DNA of 64,000 nucleotides from Mycobacterium sp. PS03-16. Lineage in GTDB: Bacteria; Actinomycetota; Actinomycetes; Mycobacteriales; Mycobacteriaceae. Numbering within the stretch: position 1 is the stretch's first letter; the number at the start of each line of letters is the position of its first letter. A model generated the notes under the pieces. It worked only from the letters and a program-made list of their open reading frames with translations, had not been told where the DNA came from and did not search any database. The stretch covers positions 1 through 64,000 of the forward strand of contig NZ_SPQO01000012.1 of assembly GCF_004570325.1 (NCBI RefSeq), read 5' to 3'. Shown here piece after piece: positions 16,356-25,032 of this stretch. The position numbers and the translations under genes were made by a program.

Positions 16356-17366
16356 TCACGACGAGCCGGCGCTCACCAGCTCACGCGGCGCGGCGGTCGG
16401 CACCGGCAACGCGGCAGGAATGTGCACGAGCCGTTCGGCGCGGGCCAGCCACTCCGGGTCTGCCCATGAAAGCCGGCCGGGCAGCCGCCGCCAGTACTGC
16501 GGATGGGCGCGCACGAACAGCGAGACGCTCGCGTGCACGGCCGCATCCTCGGGCAGCCGGCGCAGCGACAGCGGGTGCGTGCTGCCGGCCAGCGCGTCGA
16601 ACTCGGTCGGCGTGGGCAGCCGGCAGCCGCCGCGCAACCGCACGCCCGCGCGGACGGCGCCGTCGAGCACCCAGTCCAGCGGCAGGTCGGCCAGCGGCCA
16701 GCAGGCACCGGGCGTCCCGGCGACGTCGCAGTGGGCGCCGCGGAACCATACCTCCTCGACCGTGTCGCCGCCGATCAGTTCGCCGAACGGTCCGCCGTCG
16801 ATCGCGACGGCGTGACGACCGGATTCGACGCGGGGCAGCGCGCCGGGCACCGAGGTCACGCCGGGCACCGACACCGCATCCCACAGACCGAGGTAGCGGA
16901 CCGGCACCGCGGCCGACGTCCGCCCGGTCAGCACGGCCGCCAGCCGGGCCACCCGCGCCCAGTCGGCGGCGGTGCGGACACCGCGCGGCAGCACATGGGC
17001 GTCGAGCAGGTGGTCCAGCACGCTGTCGCGACGCTGCGGCCACACGCCGAGCGTGCCGAGCAGGCGGGCGAGTTCGCGGGCACACGTCGCGCCGCGGCCG
17101 ACGCCGAAGACGTAGATCGCATCGCCGGGCGCCCACACGTCGACCAGATACCGGTACGCCGCAACGACACTCGCCCTGGCCTCGTCGGCGGTCGCCGACC
17201 GTCGCCGCCACCCGGCCAGCCGGCCGTCGGCGGCGCCGGCGTCGTACCACGTGAGCTGGCGGGGGGAGCTCTCGACGAGCCCGAAGAGCGCACCGGCGTT
17301 CGTGGCGGCGGGTCGTCCGGACTGTTCCTGCGCACGGTCGAAGCACAGCACGATGTTCTTCATCAC
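16356..17366 (-). CDS. DUF2235 hydrolase-like protein lacking the nucleophile serine
   Basis: 336 residues with the layout of DUF2235 (Tle1-like) alpha/beta hydrolases: N-terminal NIVLCFDRAQEQ in place of the usual FxDGTxN, YVFGVGRGATCARELARLL where the nucleophile elbow should be, YLGLWDAVSVPG, and VEEVWFRGAHCDVAG with the conserved late His region. The usual elbow is G-x-S-R-G. Here it reads G-V-G-R-G, so the catalytic Ser is missing. The product is probably a non-catalytic binding protein. Family members are phospholipase effectors of secretion systems, so location beside an eCIS is suggestive. The gene ends 122 bases before the LuxR start codon and may be separately transcribed. Confidence 0.72.
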   Translation of the reverse strand: MMKNIVLCFDRAQEQSGRPAATNAGALFGLVESSPRQLTWYDAGAADGRLAGWRRRSATADEARASVVAAYRYLVDVWAPGDAIYVFGVGRGATCARELARLLGTLGVWPQRRDSVLDHLLDAHVLPRGVRTAADWARVARLAAVLTGRTSAAVPVRYLGLWDAVSVPGVTSVPGALPRVESGRHAVAIDGGPFGELIGGDTVEEVWFRGAHCDVAGTPGACWPLADLPLDWVLDGAVRAGVRLRGGCRLPTPTEFDALAGSTHPLSLRRLPEDAAVHASVSLFVRAHPQYWRRLPGRLSWADPEWLARAERLVHIPAALPVPTAAPRELVSAGSS

Positions 17367-17595
17367 GGCCCCCGCCTCAGAGACTTTGAGATCGGCTCTT
17401 AGTTTGCCCGCTCGTCACCGCCGTGTCACTACCTTTCGGCGGACTTTCTGCGATTCAGCGACGGATTCTTGAGAACGGGACGGTTGTCGCGACGGATTCC
17501 GTCGAGTAGCCGCCGTTTCCGGCCCTGAGCCGAGGGGCTGACTCGGGGCTTGACAAGCCGTATCGGCGTTGCCGGGACCCCGGAAAGAGGGTGCG

Positions 17596-18321
17596 TCAGC
17601 CGCCCATGAGCAGGCGCCACTGGTCGAGATCGCTGGCGCGGTAGACGTAGTTCGAGCGCTTGACGGTCTCCAGCGGTGCGCTGGGCTGCTGGGAGTACCA
17701 GTGGCCGGGGAACACGGTCGGGTCGCCGGGCAGCTGGGCCAGCGCCTGCAGGCTGCGGAACATCTCGTCGACGTCGCCGCCGGGGAAATCGGTGCGCCCG
17801 CAGCCCTCGAGGAACAGCGTATCGCCGGCGACCAGCCGGCCGTCCAGCAGGAAGCACTGGCTGCCCGGAGTGTGGCCCGGGGTGTGCAGCAGTTCGATGT
17901 CGATGGCGCCGACGGAGACCACGTCGCCGTGGGAGTGCGCGGTGAGGTCGGAGCGCGCGATGCCGGTCACCCGCGAGACCCAGTCCGCCTCGTGCGCGTT
18001 GACGTGCACCGGCACGCTGACCCGCTCGAGCAGCTCGGCCAGGCCCTTGAGCTCGAAGCCCATCATCGAGCCGCCGACGTGGTCGGGGTGGTGGTGGGTC
18101 GCCAGCACCCCGGACAGGTGCATGCCGTCGGCCTCGAGCGCGTCGACCAGATCGCCGGCCGCGTAGGCGGGGTCGACGACGACGCAGTCGCCGGTCTCGC
18201 GGTCGCCGATCAGGTAGGCGAAGTTGCGCATCTGCGTGGCGATCATGTCGCCGGCGGCGAAGTCGCGCCCGGACAGCAGCTGGCGGAAGTAGAGGCGGTC
18301 GTCATGTGCGGGACTGGCCAT
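17596..18321 (-). CDS. MBL-fold hydrolase, glyoxalase II-like (Rv0634c ortholog)
   Basis: 241 residues from the ATG at 18321; a longer frame to 18378 adds an Arg-rich stretch unlikely to be coded. The metallo-beta-lactamase signature THHHPDHVGG and the later HTPGHTPGSQC and FPGHWYS motifs supply the metal ligands. Such enzymes hydrolyse S-lactoylglutathione or other thioesters. Mycobacteria lack glutathione, so a mycothiol or other thioester substrate is likelier. The gene occupies the position of Rv0634c ahead of the tRNA-Thr/Met-rpmG-had block. It marks the return to conserved chromosome after the eCIS locus. Confidence 0.88.
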   Translation of the reverse strand: MASPAHDDRLYFRQLLSGRDFAAGDMIATQMRNFAYLIGDRETGDCVVVDPAYAAGDLVDALEADGMHLSGVLATHHHPDHVGGSMMGFELKGLAELLERVSVPVHVNAHEADWVSRVTGIARSDLTAHSHGDVVSVGAIDIELLHTPGHTPGSQCFLLDGRLVAGDTLFLEGCGRTDFPGGDVDEMFRSLQALAQLPGDPTVFPGHWYSQQPSAPLETVKRSNYVYRASDLDQWRLLMGG

Positions 18322-18448
18322 GTGTCGCAGCCTATAAACGCGCCGACGACACCGTTGCCGCTGGTGGAAAAACCGCACGTGACGAGGTGTTCAACCGCAC
18401 AGCCGCAAAACTCGCCTCCGCGATGCCGAATTACTAGCGTCGGCAAGT

Positions 18449-18916
18449 ATGCAACTCACCCGGTTCACCGACCTCGGCCTGCGGACGATGATGCTGCTGG
18501 CCGCGGGCGAAGCCGATGAGCAACGCGTCACCACCCGCACCATCGCCGCCGGCGCCAACGCCTCCGAACACCACGTCGCCAAGGCCGTCTCCCGCCTCTC
18601 CGAACTCGGCATGGTGCACGCGCGCCGCGGCCGGGTCGGCGGGCTGACGCTCACCGAGGAGGGCCGCCACGCTTCGGTCGGCGGGCTGGTGCGCCGCCTC
18701 GAGGGTGACCGGGAGGTCATCGAATGCGGCGGCGACGACCCGTGCCCGCTGATCGCCGGCTGCCGGCTGCGCCGCGCGCTGGCCGAGGCCAAAGAGGCGT
18801 TTTACGCCGAACTCGACCACTACACCGTCGCCGACCTGGCGACCCCCGCACTTCCGCTGGTGTTCCTCGGGGCACCGGCGCGCAAGAACCCCACCGATGA
18901 AAGGACCGTCCGATGA
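18449..18916 (+). CDS. nsrR: NsrR-type Rrf2 nitric-oxide-sensing repressor
   Basis: 155 residues. The N terminus is an Rrf2 winged helix (QLTRFTDLGLRTMMLLA; TIAAGANASEHHVAKAVSRL). Three cysteines at 93, 99 and 105 (ECGGDDPCPLIAGCRL) form the iron-sulfur ligand set of NsrR, with the same spacing as the Streptomyces protein, followed by AELDHYTVADLA as in NsrR. NO destroys the cluster and releases DNA. The gene overlaps hmp by four bases (ATGA), so sensor and detoxifying enzyme are one unit, and self-repression is likely. Confidence 0.88.
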   Translation: MQLTRFTDLGLRTMMLLAAGEADEQRVTTRTIAAGANASEHHVAKAVSRLSELGMVHARRGRVGGLTLTEEGRHASVGGLVRRLEGDREVIECGGDDPCPLIAGCRLRRALAEAKEAFYAELDHYTVADLATPALPLVFLGAPARKNPTDERTVR

Positions 18917-20109
18917 CCGCCCCCGCCAACGCCGCCGTCCGCGAGGAGCTCGCCCCGCAGCACGCTGAAATCATCACGGCCACACTGCCGTTGGTGGGCG
19001 CGCACATCGACGAGATCACCACGCGGTTCTACGGCGGCATGTTTGCGGCGCATCCGGAACTGCTGCGCAACCTGTTCAACCGGGGCAACCAGGCCCAGGG
19101 CGCCCAGCAGCGCGCGCTGGCGGCGTCGATCGCCACCTACGCCGCGCACCTGGTCAACCCGGACCTCCCGCATCCGGCCGAACTGCTCAGCCGCATCGGG
19201 CACAAGCACGCGTCGCTGGGCATCACCGCCGACCAGTACCAGCTGGTGCACGACCACCTCTTCGCCGCGATCGTGGAGGTGCTGGGCGCCGACACCGTCA
19301 CCGCCGAGGTGGCCGAGGCGTGGGACGCCGTCTACTGGATGATGGCGCGCACGCTGATCGAGCTGGAACGCCGGCTCTACGCCGAGGCCGGCGTGGCCGA
19401 CGGCGACGTGTACCGCCGCGCGCGGGTGGTCGCCCGGGTCGACGATCCGTCCGGCGCGGTGCTGCTGACGGTGCGCTCCACCGGGGCGCCTTTCGCCGAC
19501 TTCCGGCCCGGCCAGTACGTGTCGGTCGGGGTCACGCTGCCCGACGGCGCCCGCCAGCTGCGCCAGTACAGCCTGATCAACACCCCCGGCGCCGGTGAGC
19601 TGACGTTCGCGGTGCGGCCGATGGGGGAGGTGTCGCAGTGGCTGGCAGCCAACGTGTGCGAAGGTGACCTGCTCGACGCGACCGTGCCGTTCGGCGATCT
19701 GCCCGCCCCGGAGCTGCACAAGCGGCCGCTGGTGCTGATCTCCGCGGGCATCGGCATCACCCCGATGGTCGGCATCCTCGAACACCTGGCGGTCAACGCG
19801 CCCGACACCACGGTGCGGGTGTGGCACGCCGACCGCGACGCGACCACCCACCCGCTGCGCGAGCAGCAGCGCGAGCTCGTCGACGGGCTGCCCGACGCGG
19901 CGCTGGAGGTCTGGTACGAGGACGGCGCCGGGGCGCGGACCGGCCTGCTCGACGTCGGCGCGGTCGAGCTGCCCGAGGGGTCCGAGGTGTACCTCTGCGG
20001 CGGCACCGGGTTCGTGCAGGCGGTGCGCGCCCAGCTGACCGAGCGCGGCGTGCCGGCCGAGCGGGTGCACTGCGAGCTGTTCGCGCCGAACGACTGGCTG
20101 CTGTCCTGA
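18913..20109 (+). CDS. hmp: Flavohemoprotein, nitric oxide dioxygenase
   Basis: 398 residues, standard length. An N-terminal globin domain (ITTRFYGGMFAAHPELL; IGHKHASLGI with the heme-binding His region; YWMMARTLIELE) is followed by a ferredoxin-reductase unit. That unit has FAD motif RQYSLIN and NAD motif GIGITPMVG, and ends VHCELFAPNDWLL as in other Hmp proteins. It converts NO and O2 to nitrate using NAD(P)H in the cytoplasm. It is translated from an ATG overlapping nsrR and should be induced by NO through that repressor. A long hairpin follows the gene. Confidence 0.95.
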   Translation: MTAPANAAVREELAPQHAEIITATLPLVGAHIDEITTRFYGGMFAAHPELLRNLFNRGNQAQGAQQRALAASIATYAAHLVNPDLPHPAELLSRIGHKHASLGITADQYQLVHDHLFAAIVEVLGADTVTAEVAEAWDAVYWMMARTLIELERRLYAEAGVADGDVYRRARVVARVDDPSGAVLLTVRSTGAPFADFRPGQYVSVGVTLPDGARQLRQYSLINTPGAGELTFAVRPMGEVSQWLAANVCEGDLLDATVPFGDLPAPELHKRPLVLISAGIGITPMVGILEHLAVNAPDTTVRVWHADRDATTHPLREQQRELVDGLPDAALEVWYEDGAGARTGLLDVGAVELPEGSEVYLCGGTGFVQAVRAQLTERGVPAERVHCELFAPNDWLLS

Positions 20110-20124
20110 GCGGTGACCTGGGCG

Positions 20125-20181
20125 GTCTGGCCCGCTGATTGCCGCCGATGACCAGCGGTTTGGCGGCGACGCGGGCCAGAC
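20125..20181 (+). terminator. Hairpin terminator after hmp
   Basis: An 11-bp outer stem GTCTGGCCCGC (20125-20135) pairs with GCGGGCCAGAC (20171-20181), with an inner stem GCCGCC (20141-20146)/GGCGGC (20162-20167). It lies 16 bases after the hmp stop and before the tRNA promoter region; the tail has few T residues. Confidence 0.5.
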
Positions 20182-20232
20182 TGTACTCTCTTTAAGGCCC
20201 GCGGTACGGCGCTGTTCAGTGCCGAGGGTCAG

Positions 20233-20305
20233 GCCCCCTTAGCTCAGTCGGCAGAGCGTTTCCATGGTAAGGAAAAGGTCAACGGTTCGATTCCGTTAGG
20301 GGGCT
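20233..20305 (+). tRNA. tRNA-Thr (anticodon GGT)
   Basis: 73 nt without encoded CCA. The acceptor GCCCCCT pairs with AGGGGGC. The D-arm AGCTCAGTCGGCAGAGC is typical, the anticodon loop is CATGGTAA, and the T-arm carries GGTTCGATTCC. The position before tRNA-Met and rpmG matches the M. tuberculosis order. Confidence 0.95.
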
Positions 20306-20367
20306 CGGTGGACACCGGGGCGAGCGAAGCGACTGGAGTCGTAACGCTAGCGCGGCGGCGCCGGTAC

Positions 20368-20441
20368 GGCGGTGTAGCTCAGCTGGTTAGAGCGCACGAC
20401 TCATAATCGTGAGGTCGGGGGATCGAGCCCCCCCACCGCTA
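20368..20441 (+). tRNA. tRNA-Met (anticodon CAT)
   Basis: 74 nt without encoded CCA. The acceptor GGCGGTG pairs with CACCGCT (one G-T). The anticodon loop CTCATAA has CAT at 20402-20404. The D-arm GCTCAGCTGGTTAGAGC and T-arm GGATCGAGCCC are typical. It is most likely the elongator tRNA: the acceptor end is G-T paired, not mismatched as in initiators. Confidence 0.94.
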
Positions 20442-20477
20442 CAAGACGAAACGAATTGTTGACGAAGGACGACTGAC

Positions 20478-20645
20478 GTGGCCTCCAGTACAGACGTACG
20501 GCCCAAGATCACCTTGGCCTGCGAGGTGTGCAAGCACCGCAATTACATCACCAAGAAGAACCGTCGCAACGATCCCGACCGGCTCGAGATCAAGAAGTTC
20601 TGCCCGAACTGCGGCGTGCACCGCGCGCACAAGGAATCGCGCTGA
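20478..20645 (+). CDS. rpmG: 50S ribosomal protein L33, zinc-binding form
   Basis: 55 residues from GTG ([18 protein letters not shown]...), too short for most gene callers. Both Cys pairs of the zinc form are present, CEVC and CPNC, so this is the C+ paralog and not the zinc-free stress form. It lies between tRNA-Met and hadA, as rpmG2 does in M. tuberculosis. It is a component of the large ribosomal subunit near the E site. Confidence 0.95.
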   Translation: MASSTDVRPKITLACEVCKHRNYITKKNRRNDPDRLEIKKFCPNCGVHRAHKESR

Positions 20646-20696
20646 TCAGTTCGCCAATCCGTCATTGGTGAGACTGACTAGGTAGGGTCTTCACTC

Positions 20697-21176
20697 GTGT
20701 CTTTTCTGGACGACGTCGTCGGGCTGCACTATCGCCACCCCGACCACTACGTGGTCGGCCGCGAGAAGATCCGCGAGTACGCCGTGGCCGTGAAGAACGA
20801 GGACGCTGCGTTCTTCGACGAGCAGGCCGCCGCCGAACTGGGCCACCAGACGCTGCCGGCCCCGCTGACGTTCATCTCGGTGTTCGGCTATCAGGCGCAG
20901 ACGGCGATGTTCGCCTCGGCCGGTATCGGACTCAACGACGCCAAGATCGTCCAGGTCGATCAGGTGCTGAAATTCCACATGCCCATCAAGGCGGGCGACA
21001 AGCTCTACGTCGACGTGCACATCGACTCGGTCCGCAAGGCGCACGGCACCGACATCATCGTCATGAAGAACATCGTCACCAATGACAACGGTGACGTCGT
21101 ACAGGAGTCCTACACCACCCTGGCGGGGCGTAGCGAAGAAGACGGAGAGAGTGGCTTCAGCAATGGCACTGCGTGA
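20697..21176 (+). CDS. hadA: (3R)-hydroxyacyl-ACP dehydratase subunit HadA
   Basis: 159 residues from GTG, with the FAS1-type hotdog fold of the FAS-II dehydratase: DDVVGLHYRHPDHYVVGREKI, then APLTFISVFGYQAQ and QVLKFHMPIKAGDKLYVDV in consecutive blocks. HadA pairs with HadB to remove water from hydroxyacyl-ACP during mycolic acid elongation in the cytoplasm. HadA supplies the long-chain binding tunnel and lacks the catalytic Asp/His pair. The 3' end overlaps hadB by 14 bases, so the subunits should be made in equal amounts. Confidence 0.96.
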   Translation: MSFLDDVVGLHYRHPDHYVVGREKIREYAVAVKNEDAAFFDEQAAAELGHQTLPAPLTFISVFGYQAQTAMFASAGIGLNDAKIVQVDQVLKFHMPIKAGDKLYVDVHIDSVRKAHGTDIIVMKNIVTNDNGDVVQESYTTLAGRSEEDGESGFSNGTA

Positions 21177-21591
21177 GTTCGAATCGGTCAAGGTCGGGGA
21201 TCAGCTCCCCGAGAAGGTGATTCCGCTGACCCGGCAGGACCTGGTGAACTACGCCGGCGTGTCCGGCGACCTGAACCCCATCCACTGGGACGACGACATC
21301 GCCAAGCAGGTCGGTCTGGACACCGCGATCGCGCACGGCATGCTGACCATGGGTCTGGGCGGCGGCTACGTGACCGAATGGGTCGGCGACCCGGCCGCGG
21401 TCACCGAGTACAACGTCCGCTTCACCGCGGTGGTGCCCGTCCCCAACGACGGCGTGGGCGCCGAGATCACCTTCAGCGGCCGGGTGAAGAAGGTCGAGCC
21501 GGAGGACAAGTCCGTCACCATCGCGCTGTCGGCCACCTCGGGTGGCAAGAAGATCTTCGGCCGCGCCGTCGCCGTCGCGAAGCTGGCGTGA
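21163..21591 (+). CDS. hadB: (3R)-hydroxyacyl-ACP dehydratase catalytic subunit HadB
   Basis: 142 residues from the ATG at 21163 (MALREFESVKVGDQLPEK); an in-frame ATG at 21082 lies deep inside hadA and is rejected. The MaoC-like hydratase motif has its catalytic pair at Asp36 and His41 (DLNPIHWDD), then AHGMLTMGLGGGYV. HadB is the shared catalytic subunit that partners HadA for shorter and HadC for longer meromycolate chains. Length and sequence match the known mycobacterial protein closely. hadC begins three bases after the stop. Confidence 0.97.
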   Translation: MALREFESVKVGDQLPEKVIPLTRQDLVNYAGVSGDLNPIHWDDDIAKQVGLDTAIAHGMLTMGLGGGYVTEWVGDPAAVTEYNVRFTAVVPVPNDGVGAEITFSGRVKKVEPEDKSVTIALSATSGGKKIFGRAVAVAKLA

Positions 21592-21594
21592 CCC

Positions 21595-22131
21595 ATGGCA
21601 CTCAAGACTGACATCCGCGGGATGGTCTGGAAGTACCCCGAGACGTTCGTCGTCGGCCGCGAGCAGATCCGCCAGTACGCGGCTGCCGTCAAGGCCAAGG
21701 ATCCGGCGAGCCACGATGTGACTGCCGCCGCGGAGATGGGCCACGACGGTCTCGTCGCCCCGCCGACCTTCATGTCGATCCTCGCGGTGATGACCCAGCG
21801 GCACTTCTTCCAGCATGTCGACGTGGGCTTCGAGACCATGCAGATCGTCCAGGTGGACCAGAAGTTCCTGTTCCATCGGCCGATCAAAGAGGGCGACCGG
21901 CTCGACGCGACCATGCACATCGAGACCGTCGACGAGCGATTCGGCGCCGACATCGTGACCACCCGCAACGTGCTGACCGACCACAACGGCGAGATCGTGA
22001 TGGAGGCCTTCACCACGCTGATGGGCCACGAGGGCGACAACTCGATCTCGGCGGGCTGGGATCCGGAGACCGGGCAGGTGGTCCGCAAGCCGGTGGTGCA
22101 CGACGCCGAGCCGGTCGACGTCGCGGATTAG
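21595..22131 (+). CDS. hadC: (3R)-hydroxyacyl-ACP dehydratase subunit HadC
   Basis: 178 residues, a hotdog protein related to HadA (MVWKYPETFVVGREQIRQYA; APPTFMSILAVMTQRHFF; KFLFHRPIKEGDRLDATMH). HadBC acts on long meromycolate intermediates. The C terminus (GWDPETGQVVRKPVVHDAEP) is an extension relative to HadA. It is the last gene of the hadABC operon and is followed after about 140 bases by tRNA-Trp, as in M. tuberculosis. Confidence 0.96.
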   Translation: MALKTDIRGMVWKYPETFVVGREQIRQYAAAVKAKDPASHDVTAAAEMGHDGLVAPPTFMSILAVMTQRHFFQHVDVGFETMQIVQVDQKFLFHRPIKEGDRLDATMHIETVDERFGADIVTTRNVLTDHNGEIVMEAFTTLMGHEGDNSISAGWDPETGQVVRKPVVHDAEPVDVAD

Positions 22132-22272
22132 TAAACCGGACCGGCGGCGCGCTACACTCGGTCCTCGGGGTTTTCCCATTCCAGCGCGCTTCCGGCCGAA
22201 CGTCGGGGAGCGCGCGAATTGTGTGAGCCCCGGGACGCGCCGACGGACACCGCCAGGCGGTGTCGTCGCCGA

Positions 22273-22345
<73 letters not shown>

Positions 22346-22414
22346 CTCAACTGAATACTCGACAAGTGTGGACACTGGAAGGTGACCACCCATCCAGACG
22401 ACGAAAGGCATGCG

Positions 22415-23699
<1,285 letters not shown>

Positions 23700-23738
23700 C
23701 CGGCGCTCACGCCCTAGAAAGAAGAGGAACCGCAAGCA

Positions 23739-24167
23739 ATGCCCCCGAAGAAGAAGGTCGCCGGGCTGATCAAGCTGCAGATCCAGGCCGGGCAGGCCAA
23801 CCCCGCCCCGCCGGTCGGTCCTGCGCTCGGCCAGCACGGCGTCAACATCATGGAGTTCTGCAAGGCGTACAACGCGGCGACCGAAGGTCAGCGCGGCAAC
23901 GTCATCCCCGTGGAGATCACCGTCTACGAGGACCGCAGCTTCACCTTCCAGCTGAAGACGCCGCCCGCGGCCAAGCTGCTGCTGAAGGCCGCCGGCATCC
24001 AGAAGGGCTCCGGCGAGCCGCACAAGACCAAGGTGGCCAAGGTCAGCTGGGATCAGGTCCGCGAGATCGCCGAGACCAAGAAGTCCGATCTCAACGCCAA
24101 CGACATCGACCAGGCCGCCAAGATCATCGCCGGCACCGCCCGGTCCATGGGCATCACGGTCGAGTAA
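23739..24167 (+). CDS. rplK: 50S ribosomal protein L11
   Basis: 142 residues, standard length. Typical L11 features are the N-terminal [25 protein letters not shown] in blocks, the Pro-rich hinge region and a C-terminal rRNA-binding domain ending [21 protein letters not shown]. It binds the GTPase-associated centre of 23S rRNA and is needed for stringent-response sensing. AGAAGAGGAA precedes the ATG. rplA follows after 70 bases. Confidence 0.97.
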   Translation: MPPKKKVAGLIKLQIQAGQANPAPPVGPALGQHGVNIMEFCKAYNAATEGQRGNVIPVEITVYEDRSFTFQLKTPPAAKLLLKAAGIQKGSGEPHKTKVAKVSWDQVREIAETKKSDLNANDIDQAAKIIAGTARSMGITVE

Positions 24168-24237
24168 TTCTCTCGACCGCCGTGGGAGAGCTGGCATCGG
24201 CTCGCACCACAACCTCTGAAACACAGGAGAGACACCA

Positions 24238-24945
24238 ATGAGCAAGACCAGCAAGGCATACCGCGAAGCCGCGGAGAAGGTCGACAAGACCAAGCTGTAC
24301 ACGCCGCTCGAGGCCGCGAAGCTGGCCAAGGAGACGTCGTCGAAGAAGCAGGACGCCACCGTCGAGGTCGCGATCCGGCTGGGCGTCGACCCGCGTAAGG
24401 CCGATCAGATGGTGCGCGGCACCGTGAACCTGCCGCACGGCACCGGTAAGACCGCGCGCGTCGCGGTGTTCGCCGTGGGCGACAAGGCCGAGCAGGCCAT
24501 CGCCGCCGGCGCGGACATCGTGGGCAGCGACGACCTGATCGAGCAGATCCAGGGCGGCATGCTCGATTTCGACGCGGCGATCGCGACGCCCGACCAGATG
24601 GCCAAGGTCGGCCGCATCGCCCGCATCCTGGGCCCGCGTGGCCTGATGCCGAACCCGAAGACCGGCACCGTGACCCCCGATGTCACCAAGGCCGTGGCCG
24701 ACATCAAGGGCGGCAAGATCAACTTCCGCGTCGACAAGCAGGCCAACCTGCACTTCGTGATCGGCAAGGCGTCGTTCGACGACACCAAGCTGGCCGAGAA
24801 CTACGGCGCCGCGCTGGATGAGATCCTGCGCGCCAAGCCGTCGGCGTCGAAGGGCCGCTACCTCAAGAAGATCACCGTGTCGACCACGACGGGCCCGGGC
24901 ATCCCGGTGGACCCGGCGGTCACGCGGAACTTCGCGGAGGCCTGA
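24238..24945 (+). CDS. rplA: 50S ribosomal protein L1
   Basis: 235 residues, standard length. Signature stretches are [36 protein letters not shown] and the C-terminal [16 protein letters not shown]1 forms the mobile stalk at the ribosomal E site and in many bacteria represses the rplK-rplA messenger. ACAGGAGAG lies before the ATG. This is the last conserved gene before the accessory island; in M. tuberculosis the next genes would be the mmaA cluster, here about 33 kb away. Confidence 0.97.
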   Translation: MSKTSKAYREAAEKVDKTKLYTPLEAAKLAKETSSKKQDATVEVAIRLGVDPRKADQMVRGTVNLPHGTGKTARVAVFAVGDKAEQAIAAGADIVGSDDLIEQIQGGMLDFDAAIATPDQMAKVGRIARILGPRGLMPNPKTGTVTPDVTKAVADIKGGKINFRVDKQANLHFVIGKASFDDTKLAENYGAALDEILRAKPSASKGRYLKKITVSTTTGPGIPVDPAVTRNFAEA

Positions 24946-24988
24946 TAGCCGACGCGGCCATCGGCACCGAGGCCTGAGTCTTCTACGT

Positions 24989-25021
24989 CCGAACGTCCTT
25001 GCCATCGGCAGGGGCGTTCGG
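24989..25021. terminator. Bidirectional terminator between rplA and the ABC exporter gene
   Basis: A 15-bp stem (24989-25003 with 25007-25021, two or three G-T pairs) with a 3-base loop ATC lies between the convergent ends of rplA and the exporter gene. There is no T-run on the plus strand. Confidence 0.7.
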
Positions 25022-25032
25022 CGTTGGAGGGG

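Noticed and set aside
16217-17254. Long plus-strand frames opposite the DUF2235 gene
   Set aside because: They are Arg/Ala/Pro-rich mirror frames produced by high GC. The minus strand carries the recognisable alpha/beta-hydrolase pattern.
1-17366. Prophage or R-type tailocin interpretation
   Set aside because: Sheath and tube genes are present, but there is no terminase, portal, capsid, holin or lysin. The DUF4157, DUF4255 and AAA+ set is specific for eCIS.
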